A stretch of DNA of 64,000 nucleotides, taken from assembly GCA_963575745.1 (NCBI GenBank), contig CAUYUJ010015849.1, positions 710,688-774,687 on the forward strand, in the 5' to 3' direction. How positions within the stretch are numbered: the stretch's first letter is position 1; the number at the start of each line of letters is the position of its first letter. This document shows, in pieces, positions 41,301 to 49,663 of this stretch. The stretch is from Prorocentrum cordatum (Eukaryota > Sar > Dinophyceae > Prorocentrales > Prorocentraceae). A program made the position numbers and the translations under genes. Below the pieces are notes generated by a model. The model was not told the origin of the DNA. It did no database searches and saw only the letters and a program-made list of their open reading frames with translations.

Positions 41301-43110
41301 GGACTGGCCGCTTGGCGATGCTCTTGGTACTAACAGCCTTCGGTCCAAAATCATGCCCCGCGCCCTTGATGGCGAGCCAGTCCTCCGGGTGGAGGTCAAT
41401 CGCGGGATGTCCTGCGCTGCTCGTGATGAGCTTCTGGGAATGGTTCCCGATGCGAATCTGTTCCCGCCAGAGCGAGATGTCGATCTTGCTCGGCTGGATG
41501 AAGTCCCGGCCGATAAGCAGGCCGAGCGTGGGGCTGTCCACGACGCTGAATATTATGCGACCAGCGCGGCCACACAGGACGAGTGGGGCTGTGACGCGCA
41601 TCTTGCTCGGGAGCGTGCCACCGTTCCCGAACCTGTAGACTTCGTTCTCTGGCTCCTCCAGGATCTGGTCGGCCAGACCCATCTTGGTGAGCTTCTCCTT
41701 GTACCGCTTGTACCAGCTGAGCCCGCCAACGCAGAAGAGACAGGCAGTGTCGATCACGCCGACGCCGTCATCGTTGGGCTTCTCGCCAGCGTTGGTGGTG
41801 TTTATGGTGGGCAAGTCTGGCACCACGCGCTCGGAGACCAGGGTCTCGGGGGGCGGGGTAGTCGGACCTTCTGGATGAAGAATCACTTCCTCGTCGCCAA
41901 ACTCCACGTGATTCTGGTCGTGGACCTGCTCGGTGATGTTGGCCTGGCGGTGCGAGCGACCTCCGCCGCCTCGTCCTCCCCCCTTTTGCTTAGAATTTGG
42001 GGCGAACTTTCGAGCCCCTGGTGTCGGGCACTCCTTGTCACCGGTCCAGTGCCCCGCCTCGCCGCAGTCCCAGCACTTGGAGTTCTTCTTGCGCTGGTCC
42101 ACGCGGCCTTGTAGCTTGCCCGCGGGTCGGCGCTTGGCCGAAGCCTTCCCGCGGCCCTTGATAGCTTCCCGGGCCGACCGTATGGTCGCCATGGCCTCGG
42201 GAATCGCGGCGAGCTCCGCCGCGGCAGCCTCCACCTTAGCAGAGTCGTCCCGATCGAACACCTCGCCGAGGTCGTAATTTGACTGCTCCAGCTCGGCGCT
42301 GAAGGCCTCGAGCTCCTGGCGCACGATGTCCTGGACGTCTGCCTCCGTATCGTTGTCGTCGCCGTCCTCCGAGTCCTCATGCTCGTCTTCTGGCTCGTCA
42401 GCGATGTTGGCTGATCGTGCTCGGCTTGGCGGTGAGCGCTGCCAACTACTGTTTGATCGCTGCGGCCACGATCGTGACGGCAAGCTCGTGTGTCGTTCAG
42501 ATGTGTGAATATCGGGGAACATGCGCACCAGCAGGCCCCTGATGCGCTGAAATGAGTAGTGCTCGTCCGGCAAGTTGCCCACGACGCGCTCACGGCGCTC
42601 GGCCGTGAGCCCAGCCTTGCGTAGCAGGAACCAGCCGGCCACGTCGTCAAGCGTAGTGAGGTCAACCTCGTTCTCACGTAATTGCTGTAGTCCCGCCTCG
42701 AATCGCACGAGCCAATCCGTCATGCGTTCTCCACGGCGGCGATGGTGCTGAGTCGACTCGAAGAACTTTTCAAGCGTCTCTCCCTTCTGCACCGGCTTCT
42801 GCTGGCCTAGGTTTGCTTCGAGGTGCATCAGTACGTTCTCGATGCCCTTCTGGTTGCGATCGCGCTTCTTCTCGTTCGCATCCTCGATGCCGTCGTCCGG
42901 CGGCGGGTGGAGCTCCTGCTCCGTCATGTTGAGAGCGGCCGACCTGGCTGTACCCGTCAGACGCAGGACTAACTTCGATGCCAGGCTTTGTGTCACTTCC
43001 AAATTCTCACTGAGCTTCCACAATTTTACCTCCTGTTTGTAATCTCGCCATTTCGCTGGATCTCCATTCCAGCTTGGTATCACTGACTGGTTGTGTGTGA
43101 ACTCCGTCAT
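35380..43110 (-). CDS. Copia gag-pol polyprotein, 2,576 aa, intact
   Basis: Starts at ATG 43110 and ends in TGA at 35380. Gag: ~1-365, ending in a CCHC zinc knuckle (Cys346, Cys349, His354, Cys361). Protease: Asp454 in VIDTACLFC. Methyltransferase-like region: ~785-960 (YEWCCNSDSKLS, FPCTPWT with Cys852, FEWPRYCDGW, FDGCADGL). Integrase: His1057, His1062, Cys1090, Cys1093; catalytic Asp1120, Asp1179, Glu1214 (35-residue final spacing). Reverse transcriptase: Asp1880 in YDAMTAYL and Asp1970-Asp1971 in HVDDF. RNase H: Asp2127, Glu2182, Asp2227, Asp2277. A ~285-residue C-terminal extension has one strong hydrophobic helix (~2337-2362). Much longer than the ~1,300-1,500 aa usual for copia. No stops or frameshifts; probably functional. 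Confidence 0.95.
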   Translation of the reverse strand: MTEFTHNQSVIPSWNGDPAKWRDYKQEVKLWKLSENLEVTQSLASKLVLRLTGTARSAALNMTEQELHPPPDDGIEDANEKKRDRNQKGIENVLMHLEANLGQQKPVQKGETLEKFFESTQHHRRRGERMTDWLVRFEAGLQQLRENEVDLTTLDDVAGWFLLRKAGLTAERRERVVGNLPDEHYSFQRIRGLLVRMFPDIHTSERHTSLPSRSWPQRSNSSWQRSPPSRARSANIADEPEDEHEDSEDGDDNDTEADVQDIVRQELEAFSAELEQSNYDLGEVFDRDDSAKVEAAAAELAAIPEAMATIRSAREAIKGRGKASAKRRPAGKLQGRVDQRKKNSKCWDCGEAGHWTGDKECPTPGARKFAPNSKQKGGGRGGGGRSHRQANITEQVHDQNHVEFGDEEVILHPEGPTTPPPETLVSERVVPDLPTINTTNAGEKPNDDGVGVIDTACLFCVGGLSWYKRYKEKLTKMGLADQILEEPENEVYRFGNGGTLPSKMRVTAPLVLCGRAGRIIFSVVDSPTLGLLIGRDFIQPSKIDISLWREQIRIGNHSQKLITSSAGHPAIDLHPEDWLAIKGAGHDFGPKAVSTKSIAKRPVPKPNVNLTTKASNLLENITRLIPKKELNVPRRLQQRRGGSSRIMAAVSSALVCCSTAVAPPTFAPTMMSATTCIAEPLDDCVACGAKSYTDCCHLGFCSECVFGNSVTLDIEKDNDPKEVNIVEEEQMKVRRLKKGTRLQLTAGKRSAIVTNKSGVKPHTVSQALKADLAKQTTNSSGISSNTTILYEWCCNSDSKLSAKWIESGGAAVRCGLPGYDLSRKPIVEKLEDKIRKNLRKGQSARVHAAFPCTPWTTLQRIILKIDPRKAEKLEKDRKDSARMIDLFLTSMSRLRKEFGSQLAVSFEWPRYCDGWDQRKNYTAKKLKDQLPRIIDFDGCADGLQTRNGDAIKKPWRIITDHYGIDNSLHKLCNGLHKHVEARGKLAKGSENYTDKLVAMLVKQLRKTNTTEHREANPAEPTRRRAARRTAPAPAAPAEPALTAAEERTLKSAILQLHVNTGHPANDALARAIRVTGGSQRAVEMALNLHCEVCAAHRRPLPHLPGRIKLDRDFNDSIGVDLFTLADYAGNQLVFLNVVDLASGFTLCGTVSSRHPSVVFARLLQIWITPFGAPQRVLFDGGGEFEREFSKELEDMGCRLMTTAAATPQQNATVERHGGTWKVHARKLIDQFSIRFDQPANAHKIQWLLAAVCWAMNSSINASGYSPAQWVLGRGLQLPYCLLDSAGRLSLHERVVSDKSFSERIALMKAAQTSIQHLRFNQSLSRALLARSRADGAQHASDIYQTGDQIYYWRGNGKPKREWALQWHGPGIIIGFEGTSNVWVSHRSTTVKVNRGHLRHATASELVPWGQVFNAMNGNQPPPPPGQPPADQPPPPDGPQPPRPGGGDEESPHEGGDCGGGGLPPPHEGRNCGGGGLPPSDEGGDGDTFIDLTGETPKKRPRVNNDPPALPPPPPAIKQHNFGNIEDTPYNRRAHATLEWLRRRQGDGEYTTSGGASGSGSAPAPSGGDLLPAPPAPVADSAAAADPAHDPAQEDPDHAEDPAPEPIVQPEVHDEQPEERDETRLPTPGARRTEADGHSSDADSSGSEGLRDWSKAAEEEVRKEAFARRPQHPEGQRGNKAQRQAQQEDAPRALERDRHDQTDDRSKAIKRKEFLESLKDDLPKCFKRPKDTLRTDLYLDNYFEINDGDSHSTIRLREVMLTGKAAAKEIRYDKLSAKDKKLMDMAMEVEWSKWTEFGAYKKLPPKELKEIFQRHPGIRPVGTRWVLTQKAANLMKARLVVQGCQEDKSQIRTDAPTGSRDALYLTLAAAAQLGWDLTSYDAMTAYLQSGNIERLLLLRMPAKNPPPRTSPGEIVMATGAIYGTRDAGRQWYLYAQKVFQEHGLIESKLEKGLYYFYDDKGLAAMIHSHVDDFRIAQRGSSSEWKRVISSLQKRLHLKKVEGIIKYCGRTINKTNEEFRITQATAAAQVDFIELNAQRGRSPEDRLTTLEVSGYRHTLGQLLWLAVQTRVDIACPVSLAARRTNTATVADAKTLNKTVAYVHGSADFAIVIKRNIIDLRTCTIVCFSDAAFANVDGVKSQWGMAIGLTHKPRDVVAGRYDLCLPVAWHSGTVKRSVKSTLAAEGYATLEGAESSTWFGQLLTEAYNPKKTLKQIDDLSTKRSGEIYSDSNGLVTHIKSDVGQSTDKRFRIVASMIKETVHPNSQLKLSWIPTWSMVADALTKTMETGVLLAFFGAKKYNFGTRQPRAAMLASVLMTCLGRVKAQHPPQEWQVPMSHWIYYMTLIAMLSGIMIGFTLFAALWFVVRKEIFGPGDPNPIQIGTINNTSNGSKADHSGHADTPLPGIYPGWDGRYLGRRNNVPTTIPEDVDGDVYMEPPMIAVAAQSSTSASGSAAPAAPPPSPDSFAQGASSSPSSPMTVTSSSSASVVSWNGSTPTVPPVEMNACVAAEHNVRVGHNAHSVYITCRTRRKHATWLRRNYVTHEPDFSRMHNSLRWDLQNRWRQLQGLPGKAKAQKKIS
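40231..40758 (-). other. Methyltransferase-like region within the copia polyprotein
   Basis: Residues ~785-960. The pattern (hydrophobic-E-W-C-C at 789-794; F-P-C-T-P-W around Cys852; F-E-W-P-x2-C around Glu907; F-D-G-C at 936-939; K-K-P-W-R-I-I-T-D after it) recalls, in order, the cofactor loop, the Pro-Cys motif and the Glu-containing motif of C5-cytosine methyltransferases. The match is partial: no canonical glycine-rich loop, and PCT replaces PCQ. The assignment is inference; the region is certainly additional to standard copia domains. Confidence 0.45.
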
Positions 43111-43124
43111 CTTGACACCTTCGT

Positions 43125-43500
43125 AGGTGGAGTATGTGGCGTCGCTGACACCGTCGTAGTAGAAGTATATGGCGTCGCTGACACCGTCGTAGGAGAAGTA
43201 TATGGCGTCGCTGACACCGTCGTAGAGGAAGTATATGGCGTCGCTGACACCGTCGTAGAGGAAATATATGGCGTCGCTGACACCGTCGTAGAGGAAATAT
43301 GCCGCGTCGCTGACACAGGCGTAGGAGAAGTAGCTGTCGTCGCTGCTGAGGGTGGGAAAGAAGATGGAGTCGCTGGCGTCGCTGACGCTGGCGTTGGAGC
43401 TGGCAGGGATGTAGGCGTAGTAGGCGTAGTCGCTGGCGTCGCTGACGCTGGCGCTGGCGTCGCTGACGCTAGGTGCTGGCGTCGCTGACGCTGGCGTAGA
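43125..43500 (-). repeat. 33-bp tandem repeats in copia leader
   Basis: About five copies of a 33-bp unit (tatggcgtcgctgacaccgt then cgtagaggaaa) grade into shorter cgtcgctgacgctgg repeats. The unit is a multiple of three, so both strands stay open. The - strand frame (Ser/Thr/Pro-rich 11-residue repeats) contains no ATG and ends in a TGA that overlaps the polyprotein ATG. Confidence 0.8.
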
Positions 43501-43622
43501 TGCTGGCGCTGAGCAACAGCGCGAGGAGACCGCTGGGCCTCGATTCCAGTATGGAGCGCGACGTCGCAGACGTCGTCTTGGGTATGCGGCCCCGCGGGCC
43601 GGGATAGCGAGCCTCGCTCCAA

Positions 43623-43629
43623 GCTACCA
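43623..43629 (-). promoter_or_regulatory. Primer-binding site, initiator tRNA-Met-like
   Basis: One base inside the 5' LTR the - strand reads TGGTAGC, complementary to a tRNA 3' end GCTACCA. That matches initiator tRNA-Met with its A1:U72 pair and A73. Complementarity beyond seven bases depends on the host tRNA, which is not in this window. Confidence 0.65.
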
Positions 43630-43630
43630 C

Positions 43631-43809
43631 TGTGATATGGATGGCGCGCGCGGCGCGACGATCTTTAGGCGAAAGAGAGCGCTGCTCAATCTATCTGCGT
43701 AGCTCTAAGGCCAAGGGCCCTAGTTCGAAACAAAACGGCAACGGCACGAGCGGGCGTGAGGGATAGAGCGGGGAGGCAGGAAGGGCACGGGGAGTGAGCG
43801 GGAATCACA
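43631..43809 (-). repeat. 5' LTR of the copia element
   Basis: 179 bp; drives the - strand transcript. One difference from the 3' LTR. No TATA box was recognised. Confidence 0.95.
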
Positions 43810-43814
43810 CCTTA
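43810..43814 (+). repeat. Target site duplication of copia element, right
   Basis: CCTTA, identical to 34634-34638. Confidence 0.95.
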
Positions 43815-44160
43815 GGTGTTTGAAAGATGTTGGCATTTGCTTCTTCTCGGCATTCCGACGGCTCAAGACGGCGCAAGAGGCCCCCAAGATCGCCCACGAG
43901 GCCTCCCAAACGCTCAAGACGGCCTCTTAGATGGCCCCATGACGGCCCCCAAGAGGCCCCCAAGACGGCCCCAAGAGGGCCCCAAAAACGGCCCAAGAGG
44001 CCTCCAGGAAGCCCAAGATGGCCTCTAAGAACCCCTGATATGCCCCAAGAGGACCCCAAGACGACCCAGACAGGCCCCCAAGATGGCTTCCGACGGCGAC
44101 GAGCCAGGAACGCCCTAAGACGGTCAAAGGGGCTCCCAAGACGCCCCCCAAAGACCCTCC
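43815..44160 (+). repeat. ~350-bp satellite, right block
   Basis: Resumes with ggtgtttgaaagatgttggc and cggcattccgacggctcaag, then caagacggcccc minirepeats. Confidence 0.85.
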
Positions 44161-44215
44161 TCCACCTCTTCCTTTTTTTTCCTCATCCTGCCCCTCCTCC
44201 TCTTCTTGCTCCCCC

Positions 44216-44359
44216 ACGCGTTCCCCGAAGTCTTTCCAAACCGACTCGGGAAACACCTGACCCGATATCTTGGCAAAGCTCTGGCCCAGCTGTCGGCCAC
44301 AGAGGCGCTTCCAAAGAGGCAGGGGGCGGCGGTGATTCGCCGTAGGCGTCTTCGATAAC
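44216..44359 (+). repeat. Direct repeat flanking the satellite region, right copy
   Basis: Same orientation as 30117-30245, with a ~25 bp internal difference (tggcccagctgtcggccaca present only here). Confidence 0.7.
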
Positions 44360-44566
44360 GCCAACGTCTCATACGCGCTGATGTTTCCTATCCGCCCCCG
44401 CATGATGTTCCCAGATGCGCCAAGGCAGCGCCGAGACGTATCGACGCGACTCTGATATATAGCACCCCGCAATTGCGGATAAGAGTGAAGGGGCGGGCGC
44501 GGGCGACGCGGGCGTCGTCGAACCGGCGGACCTCGTGGCCCCCACCTTCCCTGTCGATGGCGCTCT

Positions 44567-44965
44567 CCTCCTCCTCCTCCTCCTCATCCTCTTCCTCGTC
44601 CTCGTCCTCGTCCTCGTCCTCATCGTCATCGTCATCCTCCTCCTCCACCTCGTCCTCCTCCTCCTCCTCCTCCTCCTCCTCTCCTTCCTCGTACTCCCTC
44701 TCCCCCCTCGTCCTTCCATCATCGTCCTCCCCCTCATTGGCCTCCATCATCGTCCTCCCATTGTCGTCCATCATCATCCTCCTCCCCCTCCTCCCCTTCC
44801 TCCCCCTTCTCCCCCTCCTCGTCCTCCTCCTCCCCCTCCTCCCCGTCCTCCCGCTCGTCCTCCTCCTCCTCCTCCTCCTCCTCTTTCTCCACGTTCTCCT
44901 TACATCCTCTCTTCTTCCGCGTCCTCCTCGTCCCCTTTTTACTCCTCCTGCCTCCCCCTCCTTTC
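44567..44965 (+). repeat. (CTC/CGT)n microsatellite complex, ~400 bp
   Basis: CTC triplets mixed with cgtcctcgtcctc and catcatcgtcctccc units. Long Ser/Leu and Glu/Arg frames here are artefacts. Confidence 0.85.
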
Positions 44966-45119
44966 CCAAGATAACGGCAACGCAATCCTTTTTTCCACTT
45001 TATGCTCCCCGACTTCTCTGATCAAGGCAACTCGCCAGGACAAAGTTGCTGGACGGGCTGGTGTGGATGCGCGGGGCTTGAAGAGGTCGTTGCGGGCTCA
45101 GACGGCATGCAAAAATCCG

Positions 45120-45470
45120 CCGCCGCGCTTGTGCGGCACTGGTTTGTTCAGTGAACGTGGTTTGGGTCGCGGGTGGGTCGCGGGTTCTCCATCTCCACCT
45201 GGAAGGAATGCAAAAGCAGCCCGCCGCAGGCGCCGAAAAAAATTGTGTGTACCCTGAACGTGGTCGCGGGTGGGCCGCGGGCTCTCCACCTGAAACGAAT
45301 GCAAAAGATGCCCGCCGCAAGCGCCGAAAAATGTGGTTTGTACCGTGAACGTGGTTTGGGTCGCGGGTTGGTCGCGAGTTGGTCGCGGGGTGGGTCGCGG
45401 GCTCTCCACCTGGAAGGAATGCAAAAAAACCCGCCGCAGGCGGCGAAAATGGTGGTTTGTACCTTGAACG
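45120..45470 (+). repeat. Three ~100-110 bp tandem repeats
   Basis: Each unit contains gtgaacgtggtttgggtcgc, ctccacctggaaggaatgca and cccgccgcaggcgccgaaaa, with ends near 45235, 45335 and 45450. Confidence 0.75.
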
Positions 45471-45477
45471 TGGTTTG

Positions 45478-45695
45478 GGTCGAAGGTGGGTCGCGGGTGG
45501 GTCGCGCGGGGTGGGTCGCGGGTGGGTCGCGGGTGGGTCGCGGGTGGGTCGCGGGTGGGTCGCGGGGTGGGTGGGTCGCGGGGTGGGTCGCGGGGTGGGT
45601 CGCGCGGGTTGGGTCGCGGGGTGGGTCGCGGGTGGGTCGCGGGGTGGGTCGCGGGGTGGGTCGCGGGTGGGTCGCGGGGCGGGTTGCGGGTGGGA
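45478..45695 (+). repeat. (GGGTCGCGG)n minisatellite
   Basis: About 20 copies of gggtcgcgggt-type 11-13 bp units, continuous with the GGGTCGCGG runs inside the preceding repeats. Confidence 0.9.
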
Positions 45696-45699
45696 CGAC

Positions 45700-45765
45700 G
45701 ACAACAAACAACAACAACAAGCAACAACAAACAACAACAAACAACAACAAACAACAACACGAATC
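45700..45765 (+). repeat. (ACA)n/(CAA)n microsatellite
   Basis: Runs of acaacaaca with acaa variants. Confidence 0.9.
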
Positions 45766-46689
45766 CGCACCGCGGAATCCCATTTCAGCCACGCACCCAG
45801 GGACGGTGAATGACCGTTCGGCCCCCTCACTCTGATCTGCCATTCTGGTACAGGAGGGGGCTGGCGGCAGGGGGCGAAGCCCTTACGGGTATAACGCACG
45901 GGAAAGGGGGAGAGAGAGGGAAGGGGAGGAGACAAGTCGAGGGATAATGTAGGGGCCATGTTGCGAAAACGCTGTGCACAAAGAGGACAAAATTACCCAC
46001 AGAGACGCTCGAAGGCAACACCTACTCATGCTCACGCTGATCCAGATGGGGAGGACAGCAGAAGAGGGATATCCCTGGACACAATCGGCGCTGGACCTTC
46101 CTTCTTGGCGTCCGAGGCACGCCATAGGAGTCGCCGGAGGAGACGCCAGGGGGATCCAAGCGCCGATCCGGGGAATCCGCGCGGACCACCCAAGGTTTTT
46201 GCCGATATTGACTCTTGGGCATTTTCCCGAATCGCCCGATCGGGAGGCCCCACCGCCGAACCAAGCAATTAGCCCGGACCTCCGAAATGTGACGCGCGCC
46301 CACATGCCAAGATGAAACTTGTGTGTTCTTCGACATCTCCAAGCATCCGACGATGTGATTGGTTCAACGCGCAGCCCCAGGTCCAGACCGACCCGTTGCC
46401 GGGAAGTAGTGCGTCGTCCCAGATCCATGCCTGACGGTCCCGATGGCAGGGCCTGGATGCCGAAATTGAAGAGAACCGTCCAGATTGAACGCGACATGTC
46501 GTCGAAGATCTGGGTACCCAGTTTTTTCGGGCCATAACTCGGGCCTCTGGCGGGAACGATTTGGGTAACTCAGGCACGCTCTCGACAAGACGCGGCGCTG
46601 AAAACCAGCCCTAGGCAAGAGAAAACCTCCAGGGAAAATCGAAAACGTGCCGCCGCGAGCGGTCGTCGCCGTCAAAGCGAGGAGGGACG
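45766..46689. other. No gene recognised
   Basis: Mixed-composition sequence with several modest frames on both strands, none with recognisable motifs. Confidence 0.35.
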
Positions 46690-47065
46690 TGGAGGAGGAG
46701 GAGGACGAAGAAGAGGAGGATCGAGGGAGAGGAGTATCGAGGAGAAGGTGGAAGAGAAGGAGGGATGAGGAGGAGGGAGAGGACGAGGAGGAGGAGGAGG
46801 AGGAGGAGAGGAGGAGGATCGAGGAGGAGGATCGATGAGGAGGATCGAGGAAGAGGGAGGAAGAGGAAAAAGCGAGGAGGAGCGAGGAGGAGGAGGAGAA
46901 TCGAAGAGGAGGAGGATCGCGGAGGGAGAGGGGGAGGATCGAGAAGGAGGAGGAAGAGGAAGATGGAGGAGGAGGGAAAGGGAGAGGGAGGAGGAGGAGG
47001 AGGACGAGGAGGAGGAGGATGAGGAGGGGGATCGAGGATGAGGATCGAGGAAGGAGGAGGTCGGG
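46690..47065 (+). repeat. (GGA)n with gatcgagga units
   Basis: GGA triplets interspersed with gatcgaggagga. A CTC tract follows at 47187, so arms are complementary. Confidence 0.85.
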
Positions 47066-47186
47066 GCCCCCACACCCTCGGGCGTGGCCTGAACGGGTCG
47101 AGGCGCCGCACCAGCCGCTGCTGGGTCCTCGAAGACGCCCGCGACCCGGGGGAGTCGGGGACACCCACCTGCGCGGAATGGGCTCC

Positions 47187-47274
47187 TCCTCCTCCTCCTC
47201 CTCCTCCTCCTCCTCCTCCTCCTCCTCCTCCTCTCCTCCTCCTCCTCCTCCTCCTCCTCCTCCTCCACCTCATC
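47187..47274 (+). repeat. (CTC)n microsatellite
   Basis: Pure CTC, directly adjoining the CAT array. Confidence 0.9.
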
Positions 47275-47292
47275 ATGATGATCATGATGATG

Positions 47293-47334
<42 letters not shown>

Positions 47335-47347
47335 ATCGTCATAATCG

Positions 47348-47380
<33 letters not shown>

Positions 47381-47906
47381 GCATCATCATCACCATCATC
47401 ATCACCATCCACATCATCACCATCACCATCCTCATCGCCATCAACATCATGATCATGGTCATCATCAGCATCGGCGTCACCATCATCATCATCATCAGCA
47501 GCAGCAGCAGCATCGTCATAATCGTCATCATCACCAGCATCATAAATTGCATCATCATGATCATCGACGCCATCATCATCATCATCATCATCAGCATCAC
47601 CATCATCAACATATTAAACATAATCATCAGCATCAACAGCATCACCATCGTCATTGTCATCAGCATAATCAACAGCATCATCAGCATCATCAGCAACATC
47701 AGCATCATGAGCAGCATCGTCATCAACATCGACAACATCGACAACAGCATCATCCCCATCACCATCATGATCAACGTCAACACCATCATCATCAGCATAA
47801 CCAGCAGCATCATCAATACCATCATCAACCGCATTAGCATCAGCAGCAACAATATTATCATCATCAGCATCACCATCATCCCCAACAGCATCAGCATCAT
47901 CACCAG

Positions 47907-47946
<40 letters not shown>

Positions 47947-48903
47947 GTCATCACCATCAGTATCAACATCACCATCATGACCATCATCATCGTCATCAGT
48001 TGCATTGTCTGCGTCATCATCAGCAGCACCACCATCATCATCAAAAACATCAACGTCGTCATCATCATCATCATCATCATCATCAACATCATCATAATCA
48101 TCAGCACCAAAACCTTCATCAACATCATCATCAGAAGCGACATCACCATCACCATCATCATCATCAACAGCATCATCATCGTCATCATCGTCAGTACCAT
48201 CAACAACATCAGCATCATCACCATCAACATCATCATCATCATCAGCAACGTCCTCATCAACATCAGCATCATCAGCATCATCATCATCAGCATCATCAAC
48301 ATCACCATCATCATCATTATCATCAACGCCATCACCACCATCATCATCATCATCAGCATCAGCATCAGCATCAAAAACACCATCATTAACATCATCATCA
48401 TCATCATCATCATCACCAACGTCATCACCATCATCACTATCAGCGGCATCATCAGCATCGTCATCACCATCATCATCAACGTCAGCATCATCATCAATAT
48501 CGTCAGCATCATCATGATGATCATCATCATCAACGGCATCATCATCATCGTCATCACCATCATCATCAGCAGCATCATCATGATCAACAACATCATAATC
48601 ATCGACGGCATCATCATCCTCCTCGTCATCATCAACATCATCGCCATCGTCATCATCGCCATCATCGTAATCACCATCATCATCATCATCAACAGCATCA
48701 TCGACATCAACAACGTCATCACCATCATCATCGTCGTCATCAGCATCGTCATCATCATGGTCATCAACACCATCACCACCAGCATCGTCATCACCATCGT
48801 CATCACCATCACCATCAGCATCAGCATCATCATCATCATCATCACCATCAGCATCATCATCGTCATCGTCATCACCATCACCATCAGCATCATCATCATC
48901 AAC
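47275..48903 (+). repeat. Giant (CAT)n/(ATC)n array, ~1.6 kb
   Basis: Almost every triplet in register is cat, cac, cag, cgt or aac, so all frames are open for hundreds of codons (His/Gln, Ile, Ser on +; Met, Asp, poly-Met/Leu on -). The 764-, 645- and 533-codon frames are artefacts. Confidence 0.9.
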
Positions 48904-49316
48904 AAGGGAGGGCAAGCAGATGCCAGGATCGGGAAAGAACCCGATCGGTCTTCGCGAACTGGCGGGGGTCCTTAAGACGGGCGCCGCGGCCGCTCCGGAG
49001 CGCTCCGCAACGCCTCGAGGGCGCCCCGACACGCCCCAGAGCCAGGGCGGCGGGGACAACGAGCCATCCATGCCACTGCTCACGCACAAGTTCAACGAGG
49101 GGGGCAGAGTGGCGGCATGGGTGAGCACCTGGCCTGTGGGGCCAATTTCTTTATCCATTCCATGCCCTGCTCCCCCTGGCGCCCAGAGTGGAAGGAAGGG
49201 GAGCAGCAGGGGCATGGATCGAATGTCGATCGCCGAGGAGGGGGGCGGGGGGGAAACGGGAAGGGGGCGGCGTCCTTCTCTTAAGATCCTGGAGAGTTAC
49301 CGGATGTTGCTCGAAC

Positions 49317-49430
49317 GTTTTCGAGGCCCAGGGTGGTTACCATCAGCTGCGCCTCGTCGAGAGCGCTCTGGGGATGCCGAGGCCATTCCGAACGGCCGCT
49401 GCAGGCCAGAGGTATGACCCGAAAAGCGCG
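49317..49430 (+). repeat. Dispersed repeat, copy 2 (pair with 15480)
   Basis: Contains cagctgcgcctcgtcgagag, gctctggggatgcc, gaacggccgc and tatgacccgaaaa, in the same order as 15480-15600. Confidence 0.5.
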
Positions 49431-49602
49431 CGACCAGGCACCCACCTTCGATGCAAGGATTTCTCTGTGCCCGCCACCTGGGGGAAAGATGTTCTGGGTC
49501 CCCAGGAGGAGGTTGGTGGACACGTCTATGTGGGACCCTGCTTACGAAAGGTCCCCAGGGGCGGTGGATGTGGACACATTCGGGCCCCAGGGGAGCCTGA
49601 CT

Positions 49603-49663
49603 TAGGGGGCCACATGCGAACCCTACCCCTACCCCACGATTTCCGAGGGCATGTGGCCCCCTA
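49603..49663. mobile_element. MITE family B, short deletion copy
   Basis: Perfect 15-bp inverted ends (tagggggccacatgc and its inverse) around ~30 bases that retain gaaccctacccctacccc. An internally deleted relative of 28967-29296. Confidence 0.75.

Larger units (their letters stand above)
34639..43809 (-). mobile_element. Complete Ty1/copia LTR retrotransposon, 9,171 bp
   Basis: Identical-length 179-bp LTRs (34639-34817 and 43631-43809) start TG and end CA and differ at one position only. The element has CCTTA duplications outside, a primer-binding site, a polypurine tract, and one open gag-pol frame on the - strand. The domain order protease, integrase, reverse transcriptase, RNase H is that of Ty1/copia. 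The near-identity of the LTRs implies recent insertion. It sits in a satellite unit whose two halves rejoin when it is removed. Both untranslated regions contain tandem repeats. Confidence 0.97.

Noticed and set aside
43107-43622. Upstream protein-coding gene in the copia leader
   Set aside because: The 171-codon frame has no ATG (its only start would be TTG) and owes its openness to 33-bp repeats. Retained only as a structural curiosity.
46611-49215. Frames of 764, 645 and 533 codons
   Set aside because: They lie in the CAT/ATC and GGA arrays; every frame is open because the triplets contain no stops. No domain or start context.
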